Below are positions 41,941-54,542 of a DNA stretch of 64,000 nucleotides, in pieces. The DNA lies in NCBI GenBank assembly GCA_003952965.2, contig CM025851.1, positions 15,054,099 through 15,118,098 on the forward strand, read 5' to 3'. A program made the translations under genes and the position numbers. Under the pieces are notes generated by a model that saw only the letters and a program-made list of their open reading frames with translations, ran no database searches and was not told where the DNA came from. The stretch is from Morella rubra (taxonomy: Eukaryota > Streptophyta > Magnoliopsida > Fagales > Myricaceae). Every line of letters starts with the position of its first letter. Within the stretch, counting starts at the first letter, position 1.

Positions 41941-43690
41941 AAGATAAGGACGTGGGGAAACAACAGTGTGAGACAGATCAGGCCAACTAATTTCAGAAAG
42001 TGTGCATAGAGTGATTGGATCGGTTATCCATCCAATACTTTTTACAGACAATATACGTGTTGGTCCAAAAAATTTGAGATCTAAAAGAAAGTGGGAGAGT
42101 TGAAAAACTATGTATGAAACCTTCCTCCTGAGATCAATTGCATTTTTGTGTGGTTATAGCAACGGTCTTCCTTTTTATGAGATGTAGTTGTACCTCAATC
42201 TAGATATTTTATAATAAATATAAAAAATTTATTTAAAATTTATAAAATTTTGATAAAATTCTTCATCTTTCTTTTTATTTTTTATTTATCAACACTATAA
42301 AATTTTACTTTTTTTTTTTTTCACTACTTTCTAACAAACCTGAATAAAATTTTAATCTCCTCAATTTTTATAATATTAACTTCTGTTAAGTTTTACAAAC
42401 GCGTCAAGGGGAGGAATTCTTCTTTGAGTTCTGTACTCCCCTGTGCACCAGTAACTTTCCACTATTTTCTTACAAACAGTCGTGCTCTTCCCTCCAGGTA
42501 GGGACTTAATTACCGACTTTCGTTTTATTAAAATTGTGAAACTTTAAAAATTGTAAAATTTTTAATAAAATTATGAATATTTATGTAAACTAAAATTTTA
42601 TAGATTTTTATGAAAAAATTAGTGAAAATTTTAAAGATATTTAATTTTTATTAGAATTTAAAAAAGTTAAAATTTAAGATTTTTAATATAATTGTGAATA
42701 TTTATGTAGATTGGAGTTTTATAAATTTTTGCTAAAAAAGAACTAAGAGAAAATTTTTTAGATTTTTTTTTAAAAAGGTATTGAATTTGTTAAAAGTTAT
42801 TAGAGTTTGTGTTAAAGTTATTAATATTTGTATAAGATTTTTTACAATTTTAGAATTCTTTTATGAATTTTTTGTATTCATTATAATAAAATATTTTTAT
42901 AAACGAACATGCCTACAACTCCGTCCATTATTAACAAATTAACTTCTGCGTGATCAGGTGGTTTCCTCTCTGAGATACTTTCGTTTTATCGTTTCTTTCA
43001 AAATTTGTGATTTTTGTAAAAATTTTCATTTATATAGATATTTTAATAAATATAAACTAAACACGAACTTGTCAAAAGCATGTAACCATTAAAGTTTTAT
43101 ATGATATACATAAAATTAGATCTTGATTTTAAGATATTTAATTATTTTGTACTTATTTATTTGACATTTTTCTATTATAAATAGGTTATCTAATATATAT
43201 AAACTAACACGAACTTTCAAAAGCATGTAACCTTAAAGTTTTATATGATATACATAGATCTTTCAATTCCACTGTCACTTCTGTCCTTGCCACTTCGCCA
43301 GTGCCCTTAGCCTGATCCACAGATGAAAATTCTCTGAAATTTTTTATCCGAATTGTACAGTACAATTCTAAGACATAAACACAAAAGGTAAGGCAGAACT
43401 CAAAAGATCGAATCAACGACAATAGGAGATGTTAGGGCAAATAATAGAACACTTGAAATGTTCTGAGTTCACAAGAAACATATAGGAGAAGACGAGAAAC
43501 ATCAATTGCGGGACTATGATTTTATTAAGGGTGTTATCATTAACAGTTTGAATATCGGGACAAAATAAGCGAGTGAGCCATGTGTTCTGCGTGTGCTGGA
43601 CATTTCCATTCATTTTGATAGCGAAATGAACCAGGAGTGCAAATTGACGAGACTATGTCTCAAAAATAAAAGAAGGGGTGCAATTACAAC
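41941..43690. other. Very AT-rich intergenic sequence; small direct repeat at 43060 and 43200
   Basis: AAACACGAACTTGTCAAAAGCATGTAACC...AAAGTTTTATATGATATACATA at about 43058-43112 recurs at about 43205-43255. The rest contains many AAAATTTTATAAA-type runs. No gene is seen. Confidence 0.4.
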
Positions 43691-43694
43691 CTTT

Positions 43695-44705
43695 TCCGAA
43701 CTATATATGCAAATGAACGATGGGCCAAAAGTTATTGGGCATTCAGGAGCGAGCCTCGGCATGTCCTGGATTTAAACAGACTAATTGAGTAGGTGACTTC
43801 ATTCAAGCTTTCAACTGTCAACAATGGTTGGAAAAGAGCAAGAGGAAACTGAAGGAAGCCCAATTACACAACCTGTTACAGAAAATTCAGAAATCAGTGC
43901 TTAGGCAAATAGTCGGGTTAGCAGTATCCATTGTCTATTTTTAATCACAAACGTGACATTAAGGCCGCACCGGGGGCCACGCCAGACCATGTGACAGTGG
44001 GTGCTCAATTACGCAGGAGATTTGGTGAAGTTTCAGGAATTGAAGCATATAAAATCTCGGGTTGAACTTGCTGAAAAGTAGTGCAGAATTCTAAGGATAA
44101 GTAATCTTGTTTGGGACTGCCAAAAAAGACTGTATAGGCCAAAATTACTTGCTTAGGCAAACATTCAATAGTAATTATAAGATCTTAAATTAGAAAACAA
44201 ACGATAATTTCAGCCATCACCCTAGCCAGCTAAACTAAGGTACAAGTTGTTCTATCTCCTGTTCTAGCTAGGAATAAGAAACTTTGCCATTTATAAGTCT
44301 TCTTGCTTCCAAATATACACACATATATATACATATATGGTTTATTTTGGCTAAGAGAATACATTATACTTATATGACAAGCACTTTTCTACATAACTTT
44401 TTTTGTGGAAAAAGTAAAAGCGTCTCTAATTAAACTACCAAATAATCTCAAACAGAAACGGAATCCTAATTATTACTATTTTTAACACATTAAACCCCAA
44501 ACTTCCAAAATATATCAATTTATACTCCAAAATAAAATCCGACCGTAAACTTTCACCATATAGCTTAGTCAAAGTGTCAATTGTTGTCGAAGTTAGAAAA
44601 TGGGCTTGAAAATGGTGCTCGCTTTTGGTTTTCCTTCCAACTTTTACAAAATCAACCACGCGGGCCCATAGGCTATTACTTTTTTATTGGGGCCGCCCAA
44701 AGCAG
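43695..44705. repeat. Segmental duplication, copy B (about 1 kb)
   Basis: Same-orientation partner of 3830-4870, from CGATGGGCCAAAAGTTATTGG to GGGGCCGCCCAAA. The peptide encoded at 3779-3931 is broken here by indels (for example after the ATTCAG at 43746), so this copy is non-functional. Just outside, at 44687-44890, an unrelated open frame begins. Confidence 0.8.
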
Positions 44706-45227
44706 CAAGAAGGTTTAGAGCAGTCTATCATCACTCACTAGAATCACAGAAGTACGTACTTGAAAATTTTCACATAGCTTTATCCATTATGCCTTTGAAA
44801 TTGCTGGTTAGGTTTTTAGGAAAAGGTTCTAGTTGCTATACTTCACATTCTAGTAAATCATCAGCTTGCATCGAAACTAAATTCAGTTAAATTCATTTGA
44901 AATGGTTTCAAATAAAGTTGTAAAGAGTTTTTTTTTTTTTTAAAGAAAAAAAAGTTGTAGAGAGTTACTTTACTCATAAAGTGGCATTCTCCTTCAAGTA
45001 TACAATTTTCTTAAAAGAACTAAGAATGTTCATTATCTTTATCTTATAAACGTGATCTTTTCATAGTCCTCACAAGTCTACAGATAATATACGAGTGTTT
45101 GCCCATATTTGAGGACAATGTGTCTTGTTTACATGTGTGTCTGCATGTGAGTATCACATGAAATGGCATTTTCTCCATAAAACGCAATGGCAAACACCAA
45201 ACATAGTAATAAATTTAACTTAACTAC
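44706..45227. other. No gene recognised; no further BLISTER exons
   Basis: I searched by eye on the minus strand for the coiled-coil exons that should follow the BLISTER exon ending at 45228 and found none. A plus-strand open frame of 67 codons (44687-44890) has no recognisable motif. Confidence 0.35.
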
Positions 45228-48148
45228 CTTCTCTTCTAAACCAATAACTTCAGAAGCCAGTAACTTGGCACGATCATCAGCAGCATTACATTCCAGATGT
45301 GCGTTTCCATATTCCATTTTGACAGAGTCAAGAACCACCTGCTTACATCGAAGGGTACACATATAGCAACAAAAGTAAAGGACCACTAAACTAGAAAGAC
45401 GATGAAAACAACTTCAAACCAATTTGAGAGCATTCTACCCATGAACATGCTATAATCTAGGAAAACACAAAATTACTACACAACAAGCAATTGTATAATG
45501 TTTCCATATCCGACTTGAGTTGGTTGATGAACAACTAGAAGTAACAAATAGCAAATGAAGGAATAATGGATACAAACCAGTTGGGCCTTGATTTCTTCCT
45601 GTAAGTTCTCCATGTCAGATTTGAGTTGGTTGACAGCAATCCTCTGAAGATAATATCCATGAAAAAAACAGATGGATTAGAAATAGCATCATCCAGGGCC
45701 TCCCAAAAATTTTGGAGAACACGCCGCAATAATTTAATATAAAAAAACTGGAATGGCCAAGAGCACATCAAATAAAGTTTTATAGACGGACAGGAATTGG
45801 GAAAGTTTTTAGAGTGCAGAACTTGATGTCAACTTCCATATTAACTAACCAGTGGTCAGCAAGTTACACAGATTTTTGTCCGACCATCTACTGCCCCATT
45901 GGCAGTAGTCTCACATTGGATAAATCACAAGAGTAACGCACCTAGACTTCTCTATTACAATCCTTTAACAGAACTAAAAGTCCTGCTTAGAATTCTGAGA
46001 TGGGCATCAAACAAAGTAATCTTTGTTTTCAAATTTTGTCTATAAGTTACATGCATTTTCTCAAAACAAAATACCCATTTCAAGTAAGAAAATGAAATGA
46101 AAACAAATCAAGAAAGAGAGGAGGAAAGAAAGAGAGAGAGAGTTTATGGATTGATAGAATGCACTAGGACCATTAGGAGTTTTAAACTTTGGAGGCCCCA
46201 TACTTTCACTTTCTACTGATGGCTTCTGAAATGGGGATGATCCTAAAAGATACATGCTGTTTGTTTTTGTACTATTGGACATAAATGACTCCTCATGTTC
46301 AGTATGTTGAAGGACAGTTCCTGAAGAAGATCTAGGAACATTAAGAGAATCAAGAAAAGATGGACGAGATCTCCTAGAATTCGTTTCAGTAGTGACTGAA
46401 GAAAGTGGTACATGATTCAAAGAACTCCCGACATCAGAACTAAAACCTGTGGTTTCAATTGCTGGCAAAGCTCCCTTGTAGACATTAGGCAAACCGCTCA
46501 CAGAGCTACCAAGTTGCCTTTCCCCAAAATTGGAAATAATAGAATCATTTATATGTGCACCACCATTCATGTATTGCAGGGCTTCATGACCAGAACCTCT
46601 CACATTAGCAGTAGGTTGAAGAGAGTCTACAATAAAACCACAAGACAGGTCAGTTCCTCTCCCAAAAAACCAGATACACATTCTATGTGTAAGCACGTCT
46701 TATGAGATGAAAACATTGATAAAAGAATTCAAAATATGAAAATTACCGCCATAAGATGTGTGCGTTTGAGGACTGATTAGAATGCTAGCATTACTAGGGT
46801 TAGCTTCAGAAAGACTACCAACAGAATCCTGAGGTGAGACTATAGCAGTAGAAACATGAAAATAACCAGGATTTGTAACACTAGATTGCATCAGAGAACT
46901 GCCACTTTCTGTAGATTGGGATTCATCTGTTCCACAAAAACTAGATTGACTAGTACTATTCTCAAAATCTTGACTTTGTGGCAGTGGAAGAATTGAATGG
47001 TCAGTCGTAGTCTTCATAAGGAAATCCACTACGTAGTCCAGGATATACTCCAAAGTCGTTATCCCTCCCTTCTGACTCAAGGCTGTGATTAGCATACTTC
47101 GATCCAGAAAGCCCTGAAGCACTATCTCTCTTAAATTTGTGATAATCCGCATTTGTCTGTTGACTATTTGCAGGATACACACTATAATTTTCCACTGGCA
47201 ATAGAGGAGTAGCAACTGCATCATTCGGAGAATCTTGTTCAGTTTTAATGGGAAGAACAAATGCTTTACTGCCATTGTCAGATACTGAAGCAGAGGGTCC
47301 CATGAAAGTTTGGCCAGGTACATTAGATGTGCCAGCTTCCTCCAAATCTGTAATTCGTACTGAATCACAAGTTTCATAATCAGCACTTTTCTTCAAATCA
47401 GTTGCAATTTTCTAAATGCATTTACTCAAGGACTCCAGGAAAAACATTGAAATTCTCAAAATCAACTTCATTTTTTCCTTCATATGCAAAAATATTAAGT
47501 TAATAGTATTCAATTAGGACATAATTAGCCCTTCAGTTACAACCTTGTTGTTGACTTCAAAGATTGACAAAAAAGTACCACTAAAAACAAAAATTGATTT
47601 CTTGTTTGCACACACATGCTTCCAATGAGTTGATATAAAGTTGCAAGTTCAAATGCAATAAGGCAACAAAGAAGAGCACCGAATAAAAGGGGGGAAAAAG
47701 CCATAACACATTAGATGGCGAAGTTGATGTTCCAGTCCAGATTATAAACCATATAAAAAGCTGCAGCACTAAAGAGGGCGACATACACAGTTAAGTCTGT
47801 CTAAAGAAAAATCTCCAGTTCTGCTTTTCTTGCAATGCACCCACGAAATAAGGTTTTCAAAGCTCACTCAGATGACCAAGTGCTCTTGATCTCAACGCTT
47901 TATACAACAAAGCATAGTGCTTTTTAACTAAACAATCAAAAGGCAACCAAATGGAAAATGCACAAATGGAAAATGGAAAATGCATGACCTACCAACGCAT
48001 GCATGCATACAAACACACACAATTGAGGATTGACGGAAATAATATGAAACCAAAAACTAGAGGAAACTAGGATAGAAATGAGAACACGCATCCGACGCTT
48101 TCCAGCTTCCAAATGCTCTTGCTTCCGCAGCACCTGAGCCGAAGCCAT
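45228..48148 (-). pseudogene. BLI: BLISTER (BLI) homologue, 5' part only, frameshifted
   Basis: BLISTER is a plant-specific coiled-coil nuclear protein that interacts with the Polycomb protein CLF. Minus-strand exons are as follows: 48148 to about 48085 (MASAQVL-RKQEHLEAGKRR, the family N terminus); 47411-46747 (KIATDLKKSADYE...VRITDLEEAGTSN...YANHSLE..DNDFGVYPGL); 46626 to about 46150 (RRSRPSFLDSLNVPR...SSPFQKPSVE); 45643-45578 (RIAVNQLKSDMENLQEEIK); 45338-45228 (KMEYGNAHLECNAADDRA...VIGLEEK). Splice junctions are mostly canonical. The second exon of the family after KRR, the segment before the coiled coil and the whole C-terminal half are missing. The reading frame shifts near 47000, where the YED-D block loses frame. 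It is probably a truncated pseudogene copy of a functional gene elsewhere; the family is about 700 residues. Confidence 0.75.
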
Positions 48149-49084
48149 TCAGACCCAAGGCCCCCAAAACTCCAGAAGTCTCGATCCAATTAACCCACAA
48201 TTATCATCCCCACCACAAACTCAGCATAAACTCCAATCAACCAGCTCTGGAGAAGAATTGTCAACTATCCTCATCAAATCCGTAGGAAACAAACCCTAGA
48301 GACCGCTGTACAAATTGGGATAAATTTTTTTTGGGAAGATGATAAAAACAAATACGAAGCGATCACGGTCGGAATTTTTTAAAAATTTTTCAAGACAAAA
48401 GAGAAAAGCTTGTACGGTATAAGTCCTATTTTGCGGACTGGGGAGAGTGGTGTCCGATCTGATCGCAGAGGAGGAGAGCTGTTGTGCGACAATATTTTGG
48501 TTTTCGCAGATCTCGCTCTTTTTTTCTCAACGTTCGTTTTTTATTTTTATATTTTTTTTTTCCTTTCGCATTTTCTTGGTGGGTGATAACGTTACCCGAG
48601 AGTACATGCAAGTGACGTGTTGGAGGATTTGAGCGCAATCACAAATTCATTGAATTTTGTTTGACAGGTTTCCCTGTACACGTGTCATCGTGGTTGCCTG
48701 TGAGCACCAGAGATATTGTGACAAACACCGTGCAGGTTTAAATGCCGAAGAGGAATAAACTCAAATATTGGTTTCGGACGCTCAGGGAGCGTTTGTTTAC
48801 TGAAATTTTGAAGAATATTTTTAAAATTTTAAGAATCTTTTAAATGTTGAAGTTTATTAGGATTTGTGAAAAGTGTGAAGTATATATGTAAAAGTGTGAA
48901 GTTTATTAGGATTTGTGAAATGTGTTTGGTGTGGTGGAAATTTTGGACCTCCAAAAAATTAGAAAAACAAACGCCCCCTTAATTAGACATAAATTTTCTA
49001 ATTATCGTTATTTATTTAGTAGTTCCAATCTAATACCAGAAAAAAAAAAAGAAAAAAAGAAAAAAAGGCCGTGACATTCACCTT
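48149..49084. other. Upstream region of the BLISTER copy; no gene
   Basis: 48149-48330 looks like the 5' leader and first-exon flank of the BLISTER copy (CCAATTAACCC, CAAACCCTAGA). 48420-48640 contains overlapping low-complexity open frames on both strands that are not convincing. A 36-base phrase around GTGTGAAGTTTATTAGGATTTGTGAAA is repeated at 48846 and 48893. Confidence 0.35.
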
Positions 49085-49199
49085 GTTGTCCCCAGTGGCG
49101 GAACTAGAGTTTTAGTGAAGGGGGGCAAATTCCTAAGGTGAAATGACATCTCAAAAATTTTTCTTACGTAATGCAAAAGTGTCTTAAAGTTAAAATATC

Positions 49200-49633
49200 A
49201 AAAATTAAGGATTAAAAGCATTTAAAAATATTAAAATACACTTACCGTATTATTTACTGAGACTGAGAGGTGGCAATTGCATCCTACGATATTGCATATT
49301 TTGAAAACGTTGCAAAATTGCTTCGTTTTCTATCGTTTCAAAAATTTCCCTCTCGATGTATACAACCATGCTGTCATTCATCCAGTCATCTCTCATCTTA
49401 TTACGCAAGTTAGTCTTGATAATCTTCATCGCAGAGAACACTCTCTCAACAGTTGCAGTCGCAACTGGTAAGATCAATACCAACTCAATAAGGAGATAAA
49501 CAACTGTATATAAAATATGTTTTCTTGCCTCAACCATCTTCATAGCAAGACCTCCAATATCTTCAAGTCTAGAAAAAACATCTGTATTTCTCACATCATC
49601 AATGTAGGTGTGAAATTGATTTCTAAGAATCAT
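49200..49633 (-). pseudogene. hAT transposase C terminus (hATC dimerisation domain)
   Basis: The minus-strand frame contains LVLILPVATATVERVFSAMK, IKTNLRNKMRDDWMNDSMVVYIE and IENEAILQRFQNM, the conserved C-terminal dimerisation region of TTF-type hAT transposases. It is the cleaner counterpart of 19200-19430. The rest of the gene is not present on either side of the nested Copia element. Confidence 0.85.
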
Positions 49634-50705
49634 ACAATCAGCTGCTGAAAAATCTTCTGGATAAAGCTCAGCAAGACGAAGTAACCAACATAAGTCCTAA
49701 CCTCCAATCTCTAACAATTCACAAAAACCATCTTCCAATAATCCACTGAATCATTTTCTAAATTTTTAATAGGGGTTTAGGATACAAATTACTTGAAAAA
49801 GCCCACCACTAAGCAAAATTTGAGCTCCAAATTTAACTTGAAAAAACAATATAGCAACGACACTTACGCGTCCACGCCATTGATAAACATTATGTCAGAT
49901 AAGGACCTTAAAAAAATGGTGAAAACTGCTGTAAAATACCTTAACAAAAAGCTGTCAAGATTTTAGAGATCCCAAAGCAAGCTCCAACATCCAAAGTTCT
50001 CGCCAAAGCTAACCAGCCAAAACCACTGTATAAACCTACAATATTAATATAAGGTAGATAACTAAAAAGTATGCAGAAAGAAGAGGAAACATGATTTATT
50101 GGTTTACTAATTTAGAAGTTAGGTAACTAAGAAGTTGTCTTACACATAGGTTTAGTGATTTAGAATCTTTAGATATTTCTTATATGCATCTTTCTCATTG
50201 TTTGTTTCGAAATAAATTTAAGTAACAGTCCCATAAAATTATTTTCTCAGTTTCTTACCATTACAAGAAAATAGTAAACAAAAAGAGAAATTAAAAAAAA
50301 TTGAAAACAGATCCACAATCATGCTCTAAGAGAACATCCCCTAAATTAACTTCTCGATTTACAAATTTTAAAAAATTGAAAACAATCCATTGTGAATTCA
50401 ATTCATCCGAGAGAATATCCCCTAAATTGATATGTCACTTTGCAAAATGGACATTTAGGAGAGAAACACAAATTCCAATTTATCACTCAACCTTGCGTTT
50501 CTTCTCGGTTTGTTACCATTACAAGATAATAGTTAAAGAAAAAGAAAAATTTTAAAAAATTGAAAACAGATACACAGCCGTGCTATAGAAAACATAGAAG
50601 AAGTGCTAATTAATCATATATAAAGCCATATTGAAAATACGAATAGGTGAATACATCAGTAAAGTTTCAATACGCAATAGAGAAGAAATTTCCTACAACT
50701 ACAAG
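49634..50705. other. Remaining hAT interior, AT-rich
   Basis: No conserved transposase block is recognisable after 49640. A phrase around ATCCACAATCATGCTC...AGAGAACATCCCCTAAATT is imperfectly repeated at 50310, 50385 and 50565. No gene is seen. Confidence 0.35.
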
Positions 50706-51965
50706 TGAGAGAGCAAAAACAATCCAAGAGGGGGGGTGAATTGGGTTTTATAAAACTTTTAACCTTTTTCTTATAAAACCGAATAATGCAGAGACCCCTT
50801 CCCCTTTTCTAAAGAGCAAGAGAGTAGATCTATAAAATCAAGGACTATAATGAAGAATAAAAGGAATAGATAAACAAGCACAACAAATAGATATCAATAA
50901 TAAATAGAGATAAGGGTAGAGAGATGACACCGTGACTTTTAGGTGGTTCGGCCAACACTTGCCTACGTCCACCCCCAAGGCTATTGACTTCCTTGGGCTT
51001 TCTTCACTATCTTCCAAATAGAAGTACACCTTAGCTTCTCGGGTGCTAAGGAACCTTTACAAAGTGTTTTTGAGCTTACACTTTAACTCACTCTCACAAA
51101 TCCCCACAACCTAGAGGATTTCTTCTACCCAACAAGTAGGACAAGTGTTTTTCCCAAACACTCACGTGTTTTTCAAGAATGGGTACAAAGGGAATCTTAG
51201 TAAAAGCTCTTTAAGCTGAATAAACAAGTATGAAGTACTGAGGTGTGCAAAGAGACAAGATTCACAAAGAAAGCAATAGTATTTGCAGGTGGGAGTACGA
51301 GCTTTCTTGGTTGGTGGAGCTTCTTTCTTCCTCAAAGCTTTTTCTCTCTCTAGAAATTAGGGCAAGAGTTAATAGCGCACACGTCCACCGTTTCTCTCTC
51401 CATCTTCTTCTATTTAAAGCTCCTAGGGCACCAAGGGTCTTCTTGTAAAGTTTGAGTGCCGTTGGAGGTCATTTAAGACCATTTGGATACTTTTTGGATG
51501 AGTTGACGTTGCTCCAGGATTTCTGCAAAATCGTGCAATGTGTCGACACATTGATGGTATGTGCTGACACATTAAAATTTGGCCTGAAAACAACCTCTCT
51601 AGTTCAATGTGTGTGTGTCTAGTTAGGTGCACTCGAAGACTGTCCTCTCAATGTGTGACCTCTCCAATGTGTGTTCCCGACACCCAATGTGTCGACACTT
51701 CCAACACTTAGACAAAAAATTGTTCTTTAACAACAACTACTTCAAATAAAAAATACTTACAATATAAAAGATGATTAATTAGCAAGTGTAATGATGATCA
51801 AGTATGCTTGGAGAGATTTTAAAATAAGGAAACCTTGATACTCTAAAAATATAATTTTCTTGAAAAGAAATTTCAATGTAAAATCTAATAGTCTTGAATA
51901 AGTTGAAAACTTTGTTATCATCAAAATCAAAATAGATTGTTTGTAAGAACAACCTTGGGCTAACA
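50706..51965 (-). repeat. 3' LTR of the Copia element
   Basis: It runs (plus strand) TGAGAGAGCAAAAACAA to CCTTGGGCTAACA, 1,260 bp. It is highly similar to 59325-60597 and 20945-22339 except at 51595-51690, where the array of GTGTCGACAC repeats is shortened and rearranged. Confidence 0.9.
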
Positions 51966-51978
51966 ATCTCCCCTTTTT
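51966..51978 (-). other. Polypurine tract
   Basis: On the minus strand AAAAAGGGGAGAT lies immediately before the TGTTAGCCC start of the 3' LTR, the position of the plus-strand primer in LTR retrotransposons. Further purine runs on the minus strand follow within 50-60 bases. Confidence 0.75.
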
Positions 51979-52527
51979 GATGATGACAAAACCATTTTAA
52001 AAATGACAATTTGCTAATAAATAGAAAAGCTCCCCCTGAGAACAAGCAGGAGTTTTTCATGATATTTTTAGCAAAAAGGACTTTAAGATTTTACAAAAAT
52101 TTTGCAAGAGTTTCCTTTGTAAAAGGAGGTTTCCCAAAACTTAAAGCAACACTTCTATATCCTTTCTCCAAACTTCCCAAACTTCAAATCCAAACCAGAT
52201 CACAAGACTTCATATCACGAAGAGTTAAAAGATAGAGTAACTACCTGAAGGATAAGTACTCCCTTAGAACACATTCACTTCAAAACATATGGTCATTCAT
52301 AATATAATAGAATAATCACAATAAGTCAATGTATAAAACGCTGAATGATCATTACAACTAACCAAATAAAAATACAACTAAAAAGAGGACAAAGAACAAC
52401 ATAAGAATTAAATGAAATGTCCTCAAATAGAGCAAGGTATCAGCATACAAACAGGCACTTTTCTCCCCCTTTGGCATCATCAAAAAAAGAAGGCAAGGAG
52501 AGGTGGCAAGGGTGAGGGCAAAGGAGA

Positions 52528-54007
52528 TCAGGGAGGAGGAGGATGATCGACGTCAAATTTTCGTAGCCAGTTGCTCCAAGTCGTTGAGAACCAATAGGTC
52601 CATTTCATGACAAGAGGCCGAAGTTTTCGATCAACATCCAGACTAAGCTTGGTGGCATTGACGACATCTTGAGCAGATGATTTTAAATCATTTACAGTAG
52701 CTTGAATCACCTCGCTGGCCATATGGATGCTGTTATTGACTTGGTGCTTGAGAAGCCTCACATCCTTGTCAAGAAGATTGAAACGCTCATCATGAGCGAC
52801 AAACAACTGCTTGATGTCATCAAAGCCCGTCTTCATGTCAAGAGACAACTTCTCCAACTGCTGACCCAATTTCTTTTGTTCCTCCTTTATCTCCCCAAAC
52901 GAAGCTTCAAGAGATTCAAATTGAGGCGCATGAGAGTGGGAAGGGGGTATTCGGGATGATGACTCCATATGCAAAGAAGGAAATGAGGAGGGGAGAATGG
53001 CTCTCTCGGAGTTCTGGTGGCAGTGGAAGGAGTTCTAGTAAAGGTATCTTCTTCCTCATCCTCGCTGTTTGCATCAGAATCCGATCCCCTATGACTTCGC
53101 TTTTGAGGGGTTGCATCAGCTTTCTTTATCCAAAAACCTTCATCATTTTGTGTGAACCCCATCAACCTTAGAGTTTTCTGATTATACTCTTTGGATGCCT
53201 TGGGAGGTTCCGTACTTCACCCCCAAATCAATATCAAGAATGTGAAACATGTGGGTAAAGAACATTCCATAAGGCAGCCCTTGTCTCTTCTTCTCAGTGG
53301 CAGCCTTCATATGATTTATCATAAGGTGACCAAGGTTCATGGGAGTATGGGTAATCAAGCAGTACATGACAAATAAGTCTAGGAACGTTATGTACTCAAA
53401 TTTTCCCGTCCTTGGTAAAATAATGTTACAGACCATATGATGTAAAATTCGTCTTGGAATGCTTAGATCACTGGCTGTGGGTCTAATAATCTCGTCTAGG
53501 GTTGGATTATCCAAAACAACCCTAAGAATATGAAGGGATCAACTTCAGACAAACCTACCCACCCATGGTTTTCAAAGAACTTCTTCCCAGCATCAGGAGC
53601 ATTAACCATTGAATTCAAAGAAGAACTTGATAGATCCAACATTTTTCCATTCACATAACTGTCAGCATCCTCAGACTTAGTGAATTGAAAGTTAGCATAA
53701 ACCAACTTAACTAAGTAAACATAGCAATTTACTTTCAAATTCACAAGTGTTCCCCAACCTTGAAACTCAAACATCTCTTGAAACCCAAACTCATTTTCAC
53801 TAAACCATTGAAAATCAGCCCATCTCCCAGCAATAACTTTTCTATTTCGAAATCTTGAACAAAACGGTTTTTGCAGAGACCTGACCTGTAGATGTAGTCT
53901 TCAGGAGTGGGAGTGGGTTCTTCGGTGGTCCTAGCCTTCTTCTTCCCTTTGGAGCCAACAGAGGCTGGAGTTCTTTGCGAGGAACGAGTAGGACGACTGG
54001 AAGACAT
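52528..54007 (-). pseudogene. Extra ORF between pol and 3' LTR (env position), broken into frames
   Basis: Minus-strand pieces are as follows. 54007-53741 (MSSSRPTRSSQRTPAS..., basic/Thr-rich leader) and 53774-53496 (SSSLNSMVNAPDAGKKFF) are followed by 53514-53182 (LDEIIRPTASDLSIPRRILHH, LPYGMFFTHMFHILDIDLG) and 53165-52960 (Ser/Asp/Glu-rich linker). 52974-52528 is a clear coiled coil (FESLEASFGEIKEEQKKLGQ, then regular heptads) of about 90 residues with a hydrophobic/Trp-rich tail. The middle part is of the kind annotated in plants as a putative plant transposon protein domain. I see no signal peptide or strong membrane anchor, so calling it envelope would be unjustified. Three or four frame changes break it. 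Confidence 0.6.
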
Positions 54008-54224
54008 TGAGTGCAGGATTTTGAGAGAGATGGAGGCTGTCGGGCGGTGGGTTTTTGGAGGGAGAGAGTGGGCGGTTGAAATTCGTGAGGGGGAGGTTGG
54101 ATCGCACGGTTTGAGAGAGAGAGAGAGGTCTGAGAGGGAGAGAAAGCCTAAAATGCTGAACCCTAACTCAAATGAGAGTGATATACCATGCGTGCCCTTG
54201 GGTTTTTAAAAACAGTAAACACAA

Positions 54225-54420
54225 GGGAAGTGTCGACACATTGTACTCATGTGTCGACACATTGGTCATGCTCCCGAACAAAGTTAAAGAGCTCTCGGGT
54301 GGATGACTCATGTGTCGACACATGAAATCATGGTGTCGACACATGCTTCTTCATGGAAGAAAAACCATAAAAACTAGAGGTGCTGACACTTGTTTCACCA
54401 AGTGTTGACACATGGCATGA
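54225..54420. repeat. Cluster of TGTGTCGACACA palindromes outside the LTR
   Basis: TGTCGACACATT, ATGTGTCGACACAT (twice or more) and diverged TGTTGACACATG occur six times between 54230 and 54415, between the pol frame and the extra ORF. The same palindrome is arrayed in all three LTR copies of this family. Confidence 0.8.
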
Positions 54421-54542
54421 AATATGATTTTATGAAATAGTTTTAATAAAAAAAACATAGAATCAATCAACCATCATTCAAAAACATGTACAAAGTAATC
54501 AATACCACCAATTAAGGAGTAAAACAACTATATAATAGCAAT

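Noticed and set aside
44687..44890. 67-codon plus-strand frame as the missing 3' part of BLISTER or another gene
   Set aside because: Wrong strand for BLISTER, no coiled-coil pattern, and no recognisable family.
52528..54007. Calling the extra Copia ORF an envelope gene
   Set aside because: The position fits, but no signal peptide, cleavage site or convincing membrane anchor is visible, and the coiled coil alone is not specific.
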